A stretch of 34,645 nt of DNA from positions 1 to 34,645 of IMG/VR virus record IMGVR_UViG_3300006802_009853, one strand, 5' to 3'. Within the stretch, counting starts at the first letter, position 1; the number at the start of each line of letters is the position of its first letter. Below, piece by piece: positions 29,647 through 34,645 of the stretch. The position numbers were made by a program, and so were the translations under genes. A model generated the notes under the pieces. That model did no database searches. It saw only the letters and a list, made by a program, of their open reading frames with translations, and was not told the DNA's origin. Source of the DNA: a virus.

Positions 29647-29668
29647 ATGAAACAGCATGAACGGGAGT
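29626..29668 (+). promoter_or_regulatory. Hairpin enclosing the start codon of the first tail chaperone
   Basis: ACTCCCGTCATG (29626-29637) pairs with CATG-A-ACGGGAGT (29656-29668): 12 pairs with one bulged A at 29660. The 18-base loop contains a weak AGG and the ATG at 29647. Bases of the leader peptide frame form the upstream arm. The stem is long for chance in AT-rich DNA and would restrain independent initiation. Confidence 0.65.
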
Positions 29669-30684
29669 ATTTTATATCTAGGATAAGATCTGGGAAGACT
29701 ATTGTAAAAGAAAATAACATAAAGCTAAGTGTATTAACACCCACTGTTGATGATGAATTAGAAATAAACATTGCCTATATGGAAGCTTACAAAGAGTCCA
29801 TAGATAATGGCTGCATGACAATGGAAGAAAATTTAAAATGGATGACAGAACAGGGGGTTTGGGGCAAAGAGAAAGATAAAAAGATTAAAGAGATAGAGGA
29901 AAATGTTGAAAAAATAAAACTAAAAATGTTTGAAATGAGAAATAAAGAAGATATCAGAGAAGGCGGTAGGAGGCTTTTAAGAACATCAGAACAGGCGCTA
30001 TCTAAGCTTCTGGAAGAAAAAAATACTTATTTCTCTACTACTGCTGAAGGGATTGCGACGACATTTAAAACTTATGAAATGATTAGAAGATGCACTTACG
30101 TTGATAATCAAAAATATGACTTCAAAGAATTATCTGTTGACCACATAGCAGAAAGATATTTCAGTAGTTTTTTAAGTGAAAAAAACATAAGAGAACTTTC
30201 AAGAACTGACCCTTGGGTTAATTTTTGGAACTACTGTGATAAAGATATTAATAAACTATTTCCAAACAAAGGTAGAGAGCTTTCAGTTGACCAAAAAAAT
30301 ATTTTCATGTGGTCAAAAATGTATGACAATATTCACGATTCTTCTGAGTGTCCAGACGATAGCGTGATAAATGATGACGACGTTTTAGACGGGTGGTTTA
30401 TACTACAAAGGAAAAAAAGAGAACAAGAAAAAAAGGAATCTGATATGGAACAAAATTTAAATTCAGAGATATCTAGCAAACAAGAAGTATTTTTAATGGC
30501 CTCTGATCGAGAAGAAGCAATGAAAATTGATTCTATAAACAATCAGGGGGCACAATTCGTTAAACGTCAAAGGTTTAACAAACTCAAAAAAGCCGGTCAG
30601 CTAAATCAAATTGATTTTGAAGATGAGCAGTTGAAACTAAAAACACAGGCCACAGAAGGAATAAGAACTAGACTTAGGAGATAA
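29647..30684 (+). CDS. Tail assembly chaperone-like protein 1
   Basis: The product has 345 residues. Residues about 42-95 (AYMEAYKESIDNGCMTMEEN, then LKWMTEQGVWGKEKDKKIKE) are homologous to 33-86 of the protein at 31045; the shared A...Y..A...G..t...l...~~e.GvW pattern is found in phage proteins lying before the tape measure, where tail chaperones are encoded. A long charged coiled coil follows (75-130), then a mixed domain with WVNFWNYCDKDINKLFPNKG and a basic C-terminus. Its own SD is poor; initiation is probably coupled to a 10-codon leader. It is expected to hold the tape measure during tube polymerisation. There is no classic -1 slippery overlap with the next gene. Confidence 0.65.
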   Translation: MKQHEREYFISRIRSGKTIVKENNIKLSVLTPTVDDELEINIAYMEAYKESIDNGCMTMEENLKWMTEQGVWGKEKDKKIKEIEENVEKIKLKMFEMRNKEDIREGGRRLLRTSEQALSKLLEEKNTYFSTTAEGIATTFKTYEMIRRCTYVDNQKYDFKELSVDHIAERYFSSFLSEKNIRELSRTDPWVNFWNYCDKDINKLFPNKGRELSVDQKNIFMWSKMYDNIHDSSECPDDSVINDDDVLDGWFILQRKKREQEKKESDMEQNLNSEISSKQEVFLMASDREEAMKIDSINNQGAQFVKRQRFNKLKKAGQLNQIDFEDEQLKLKTQATEGIRTRLRR

Positions 30685-30685
30685 A

Positions 30686-31048
30686 ATGGAAAATTATAAT
30701 TCTTTAATAAGACAGCACGCTGAGTACAAGAAAGTAAAAGAAGATAAATATCGCTTCGACTCGAAAGAAAGACTTTCTAAGATCCTAAAGAAAAAAGTTA
30801 TCACTACTATGATAGGGTCTTTAAGCACAATCGAAAAACATTTTGGTTTTTTATGGGATAGTGATGACCCAGAAAGTATAACACCTGAACAAAAAGTGAT
30901 GTATGATATTTACCAAAAAGCTAGACAGGAAATATTAGATAAAGGAAATGCACAGGCTAAGAACATTGACGCTGAGATATCTCAGTATGAAATAAAATGG
31001 TTAAGATATAATGTTAGTATCCCGGTTAAGAAAGAGGAAAAAGAATGA
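30686..31048 (+). CDS. Conserved small tail-region protein, 120 aa
   Basis: The product has 120 residues with GGAG upstream, starting one base after the previous stop and overlapping the next start by 4 bp (ATGA). It is helical and charged; the C-terminal half holds YDIYQKARQEILDKGNAQAK, NIDAEISQYEIKW and LRYNV, a pattern I recognise from conserved uncharacterised proteins of tailed phages. Sandwiched between two chaperone paralogs, it probably acts in tail assembly as well. Exact function unknown. Confidence 0.65.
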   Translation: MENYNSLIRQHAEYKKVKEDKYRFDSKERLSKILKKKVITTMIGSLSTIEKHFGFLWDSDDPESITPEQKVMYDIYQKARQEILDKGNAQAKNIDAEISQYEIKWLRYNVSIPVKKEEKE

Positions 31049-31923
31049 CTAAAAGAAACATAGAAGTTAAGACGGAAGATGGAAAAGTAGTTAAAATTTA
31101 CATTACCAAGCCGCCGTCTGAAGTTGTCGGAAAAGCAGACATGTATAGAGCCAAGGTCTGGACAGAATGCATTGACCAAGGCATTAAAACAAAAGAACAA
31201 TTAGCTAAATTCATGGTCGAGAAAGGAGTCTGGACGATTGAATCGGTAGAAAGGGAAACTGACATAATTGAAGAATTAGGAATTTTAGAAAAAAGACTCT
31301 ACATTGGAGACTCAAAAAGAGAAAAAAAGAAATTCTTAATAGAAGAAGGTAAAAATATTGCAATTAAAATGAGGGTTTTAAGGAATGAACTCAGGCAAAT
31401 ATATTTAGAAAGAAGCAGTATAGAGCAAAACACCGCAGAAGCTCTTGCTGATAATGCTAGGTTTGATTATTTGGTAGCTAGCTGTACCTTTTATGAAAAC
31501 GGACAAAAGGTGTATAATACAATAGAAGAATATAATCAAAAAGCCGCTGATGAAATTGCTTACTCAGCAGCTTCTGAGTTGGCAAATATAATGTATGGAT
31601 ATGATCCTAAAAGTCAAGAATCATTACCTGAAAATAGATGGCTTAAAAAATTCAATTTAGTAAATGATAAGGGGAGTTTAGTCAATAAAGATGACAAACT
31701 AGTTGACCTAGAAGGAAGACTTATTAACGAAAAAGGTCATTATATTGACGAGCAGGGGAACAGAATTGATATTGATGGTAATCCTCTAGACGAAGATGGT
31801 AACTATAAACTTGTTATAGAATATGTAGAAGAAAAAGCAAAACCCGTTAAGAAAAAAACCACCAAAAAAGTAACTAAAAGAACAACAAAGTCTACAGATA
31901 GCAAAACGGATAGTGTGGCTTAA
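31045..31923 (+). CDS. Tail assembly chaperone-like protein 2 with heptapeptide repeats
   Basis: The product has 292 residues with GAGG upstream. Residues 33-86 (MYRAKVWTECIDQGIKTKEQ, then LAKFMVEKGVWTIE) share the domain of the protein at 29647. A helical region follows. Residues 206-254 are seven successive heptapeptides of the form [VIL][ND]x[DEKQ][GD]xx, probably a short beta-solenoid or ion-binding stalk. The C-terminal 30 residues are a Lys/Thr-rich basic tail (KPVKKKTTKKVTKRTTK), likely disordered. It ends 17 bp before the tape measure. The chaperone role is based on position and paralogy. Confidence 0.65.
   Translation: MTKRNIEVKTEDGKVVKIYITKPPSEVVGKADMYRAKVWTECIDQGIKTKEQLAKFMVEKGVWTIESVERETDIIEELGILEKRLYIGDSKREKKKFLIEEGKNIAIKMRVLRNELRQIYLERSSIEQNTAEALADNARFDYLVASCTFYENGQKVYNTIEEYNQKAADEIAYSAASELANIMYGYDPKSQESLPENRWLKKFNLVNDKGSLVNKDDKLVDLEGRLINEKGHYIDEQGNRIDIDGNPLDEDGNYKLVIEYVEEKAKPVKKKTTKKVTKRTTKSTDSKTDSVA
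31660..31806 (+). repeat. Seven heptapeptide repeats encoded in chaperone 2
   Basis: Successive seven-residue units read VNDKGSL, VNKDDKL, VDLEGRL, INEKGHY, IDEQGNR, IDIDGNP and LDEDGNY. Position 1 is hydrophobic, 2 is N/D, 4 is usually acidic or Lys, and 5 is Gly in six of seven. DNA identity between units is low, so the repeat is maintained at the protein level. Confidence 0.85.
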
Positions 31924-31940
31924 CTTAACAGAGAGATAAA

Positions 31941-33836
31941 ATGGCGAGATTTGAATTAACTGCTGAGTTAGATCTTCAAGCACCTAATCTTGGGCGTACC
32001 ATAAATGACTTACGAAGGCAATTGAATGGTATTGATATTGATGTATCAATTGTCAATGGTAGGCGATCAGCTAGGCAGATAGGAGAAATCAATAGAAGAT
32101 TAGATGAAACAAACAATTTAACTTCTAGCTTAGTTAAAAACTTAGGTGTTTCTGTAAGAAGATTTACCGCTTTCGCTATTGCTACTAGGACTGTAAGTTT
32201 ATTTACAAACACTTTGGGTAAAGCTACCGAAGAAGCTATTGAATTTGAGAAAGAGTTGATTAAAATTTCTCAAGTTAGTGGTAAAACTCTTTCAGAGTTA
32301 CAAGGTCTTGAAAACACTATAACTAGCCTCTCAACATCTCTTGGTACATCCTCTAAAAATCTATTATCTGCTACTAGAATTCTTGCACAGGCGGGTATTG
32401 AAGCTGGTAGGTTAGATGTGGCCTTAGATGCTCTTGCTAAAACTACTCTTGCTCCTACGTTTGAAGACATAGAAAAAACTGCGGAAGGCGCAGTCGCTAT
32501 TCTGAGTCAGTTTGAAAGAGGTGTTGGCGCTTTGTCTGAACAGCTTGGTGCTATCAATGCTGTTGCCGGTCAATTCGCCGTCGAGTCTGGAGACTTAATT
32601 TCTGCTGTTCGTCGTACTGGTGGTGTCTTTAAATCTGCCGGTGGTGATCTTAATGAATTGCTAGCTTTGTTCACAAGTGTTCGTGCAACCACGCGAGAGA
32701 GTGCAGAAAGTATAGCGACAGGCTTGCGTACTATCTTTACTCGTATTCAACGCCCCAAAACAATTGAGTTTTTGAAGCAGTTTGGTGTTGAGCTTACTGA
32801 TTTAAACGGGAAATTTATTGGCCCCTTTGAGGCTGTTAAACAATTAAGTCAGGCTTTGGCTGGACTAGAAGAAGGTGATATTCAATTTGTCCGAATTGCC
32901 GAAGAACTTGGTGGTTTTAGGCAAATCGGTAAGGTTATTCCTCTTATTCAGCAATTTGAAACAGCAGAGCGCGCTAGGCAAGCTGCGATAGAAGGCGGAA
33001 CCTCTTTAGATAGAGACGCTATTACTGCTCAACAGTCATTGTCAAATCAGCTTGAAAAAACAAGAGAGAAGTTTTTAGCACTAATTAGATCTATAGCAGA
33101 CACAGGAACTTTTCAAACTTCTATCAGAACTGTATTAAAACTAGCTGATAGCTTTATAGATCTTGCTGATGCAATCAAGCCAATATTACCCTTAATTGGC
33201 GCTATTGGCGCTTTTAGTGCGGTTAGAGGTCTTGCTGGATTTGGTAGAAACTTTACGGCTGGATTTACTGGTCAACGAAGAAACCAGGGTGGTCCGATAC
33301 AGGCTTTTGCTACAGGGGGTATGGTTCCCGGCACTGGCAATAGAGATACCGTGCCTGCTATGCTCACCCCCGGTGAGTTTGTTATACGAAAGAGTAGTGT
33401 TGAGAGTATTGGTGCTGAAAATCTCGCTAGGATGAACAGGGGCGGTGTAGCAAGATATCGAAAAGGAACTAAGAAGAAAGGCGCTCAAAAAAAAGATATT
33501 CAGCAGGGCGAAACTGTTAAAATAAAGGGAGACTCTCCATCTAATCCTATTATTGGTCAAATTGCTCCAGGCGGTACTCCCGGCGTCTCTACCGATGGAA
33601 AATATGAAACAACTTTAAGTAAGTTAGGAATTCGACTAAGAAAAGGTGAAAAACCAAATACTAAGGTTGTTGTTAGGGCAAATGTTGATAAAAATGTATT
33701 AGCCCCAAAAGACGTTGGATTTGAAGAAACTGTTTCTAAGTCTTTGAATAAAGTTCAGCCTGTACTTGATTCCGCCGCAAGCAAGGCTTTTGATTTAAAG
33801 ACTAAGGCAAAGTTGCTGATGACAAAAAGGCTGTAG
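31941..33836 (+). CDS. Tape measure protein, N-terminal part
   Basis: This frame encodes 631 residues and is the N-terminal portion of the protein that sets tail length and helps DNA ejection. Residues about 1-90 are helical; about 95-375 form a TP901-type minor tail core (FEKELIKISQVSGKTLSELQ, LLSATRILAQAGIE, GDLISAVRRTGGVFKSAGGD, RATTRESAESIATGLRTIFT). A hydrophobic segment (PILPLIGAIGAFSAVRGLAG) lies near 420. Next comes the very common FATGGMVPGTGNRDTVPAML motif with LTPGEFVI. The frame stops at TAG 33834 after an unnatural-looking KLLMTKRL, while coding continues in the -1 frame, so the gene is split by a frameshift. Confidence 0.85.
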   Translation: MARFELTAELDLQAPNLGRTINDLRRQLNGIDIDVSIVNGRRSARQIGEINRRLDETNNLTSSLVKNLGVSVRRFTAFAIATRTVSLFTNTLGKATEEAIEFEKELIKISQVSGKTLSELQGLENTITSLSTSLGTSSKNLLSATRILAQAGIEAGRLDVALDALAKTTLAPTFEDIEKTAEGAVAILSQFERGVGALSEQLGAINAVAGQFAVESGDLISAVRRTGGVFKSAGGDLNELLALFTSVRATTRESAESIATGLRTIFTRIQRPKTIEFLKQFGVELTDLNGKFIGPFEAVKQLSQALAGLEEGDIQFVRIAEELGGFRQIGKVIPLIQQFETAERARQAAIEGGTSLDRDAITAQQSLSNQLEKTREKFLALIRSIADTGTFQTSIRTVLKLADSFIDLADAIKPILPLIGAIGAFSAVRGLAGFGRNFTAGFTGQRRNQGGPIQAFATGGMVPGTGNRDTVPAMLTPGEFVIRKSSVESIGAENLARMNRGGVARYRKGTKKKGAQKKDIQQGETVKIKGDSPSNPIIGQIAPGGTPGVSTDGKYETTLSKLGIRLRKGEKPNTKVVVRANVDKNVLAPKDVGFEETVSKSLNKVQPVLDSAASKAFDLKTKAKLLMTKRL

Positions 33837-34645
33837 ATAGTATATCTGGTTTCTTGTTTGAATCTTTTGCTTCTGCCGTAGCGGGTAAAGCTTCGGGAGA
33901 TAAAAATCCGTTTGACTTTATAGGAGAAAAAAAATCAAAACAAATTTCAAAGTTTGCAGATGCAGATCCGATAGCAGAACTTTTAGATGCCAAAAATACA
34001 TTTGTAAACCCAGGGCAAATAATCAAAAAGGCTGTAGATTATAAAAACGGTATAGGTAAATTTGACAACAGGCTTAAATTCGACAGATCTAAAAATTTCT
34101 TCGGTGGTCTAATTCAAAAATTCGCCGCAAGCGGTATCGTTGACCAAAAAGCTGCTGGTGCAGCTATACTTGATCCAGAGCCAGCTTCAAGCAAGAGTGT
34201 TTCAATAGGTGTAGAAGATGTAAAGAAGAAATTTTCTGAGTTTAGTAAATTAGCCAAGGGCAAAGACCCTGTTTCTAAATTTTATAAGTCTACAAGTTTT
34301 GATGTAACTAAATCAGGATTAAATAAAGAGACTTCTGATAAGTTTAAGGTTGCATTGGAAGATGGGTTGATTAGTGGTGTTAATACTTCTGCTAGTATTC
34401 TTGCTAATGATCTTGGAACACCTAATGCGAAAATTGATCAAAGTCAAGCCACTAACTTTGTAAAAGGCATTAATACTCAAGTATTTGGTAGGCTTTTTGA
34501 AACTACTGTAGATAGTATTAAGAGACAGGGTAATTATGATAAACCAGATAATAATCCCAATAGACCATTTGACGCAGAACAGGGCTTGCCTTCTGTTTTA
34601 AAGGATAATTTCAAAGGTCTTCCTGATAAGTTTATTGATCTTAAA
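33806..34645 (+). CDS. Tape measure protein, C-terminal part in -1 frame (partial at window end)
   Basis: From 33806 the -1 frame is open without interruption to the window edge (280 codons). It reads GKVADDKKAVDSISGFLFES and onward, with a later GRLFETTVDSIKRQGNYDKP. No ATG occurs anywhere in it and no SD precedes a GTG or TTG, so it cannot be a separate gene and must be the continuation of the tape measure. The composition (Lys, Asp, Phe, Gly) is like that of the upstream part. The frame change must happen between 33806 and 33836; a missing A in GCAAAG (33807-33812) would join AK to VADDKKAVD most naturally. A sequencing or assembly indel, a real mutation and a programmed -1 shift are all possible. 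Confidence 0.75.
33823..34039 (+). repeat. 16-bp direct repeat flanking tape-measure frame break
   Basis: CAAAAAGGCTGTAGAT occurs at 33823-33838 and again at 34024-34039, 201 bp apart and in the same reading frame (KKAVD in both). The first copy covers the premature TAG of the tape measure and an A5 run. Confidence 0.85.

Noticed and set aside
31509-31519. GGTGTATAATA, a 10-of-11 match to the promoter element
   Set aside because: It lies inside the coding sequence of the second chaperone, far from any gene start, and is probably chance in AT-rich DNA; an internal tape-measure promoter is not excluded.

Overview
The window is a contiguous 34.6-kb piece of an AT-rich tailed double-stranded DNA bacteriophage genome (Caudoviricetes). 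It carries an almost complete virion morphogenesis cluster, all on the + strand: large terminase, portal, prohead protease-scaffold, head decoration protein, HK97-fold capsid, neck proteins, tail tube, tail assembly chaperones and tape measure. No integrase, tRNA, CRISPR array or insertion sequence is visible. Most genes have good Shine-Dalgarno sites, so the host is a bacterium, but nothing in the sequence fixes which one.

Layout. (1) Bases 1-560 hold minus-strand genes: the start of a truncated gene with a consensus TTGACA-N16-TATAAT promoter, and a DUF1289 protein. A largely empty region follows (557-1039). (2) Bases 1012-5926 form a plus-strand operon of non-structural genes: two unknown proteins, a sigma-factor-like protein with only region 2 recognisable, an HTH/coiled-coil protein (candidate small terminase), GDP-mannose 4,6-dehydratase, an HNH nuclease, an ERCC4-family nuclease and a ClpP-like protease. 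(3) Bases 5923-13088 encode terminase, portal, protease-scaffold (with an internal scaffold start), decoration protein and major capsid, closed by a strong terminator. (4) Bases 13216-21513 form an adhesion/decoration module: a small structural protein, a 1780-aa fibre with YadA-like repeats, a cysteine-rich protein interrupted by a mini-intein, and a glycosyltransferase. (5) Bases 21756-28327 mix neck/connector genes with two more fibre genes, one carrying a 45-bp tandem repeat. (6) Bases 28384-34645 encode the tail tube, two paralogous chaperones around a small gene, and the tape measure, whose reading frame breaks near 33.8 kb and runs on in the -1 frame to the window end.

The most interesting theme is regulation. 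An 11-bp element, TGTGTATAATA, precedes six gene blocks (1012, 7911, 10027 with one mismatch, 13166, 21646, 28336). It mostly lacks a recognisable -35 box, and its TG is not placed as in a canonical extended -10. A sigma-like gene lies in the first of these blocks. Together they suggest a phage-specific late promoter system resembling T4 gp55. Other notable points are the mini-intein with all splicing residues in a virion-type cysteine-rich protein, a 10-codon leader peptide and hairpin enclosing the start codon of the first tail chaperone, a heptapeptide repeat in the second chaperone, a nested in-frame scaffold start, and the split tape measure.
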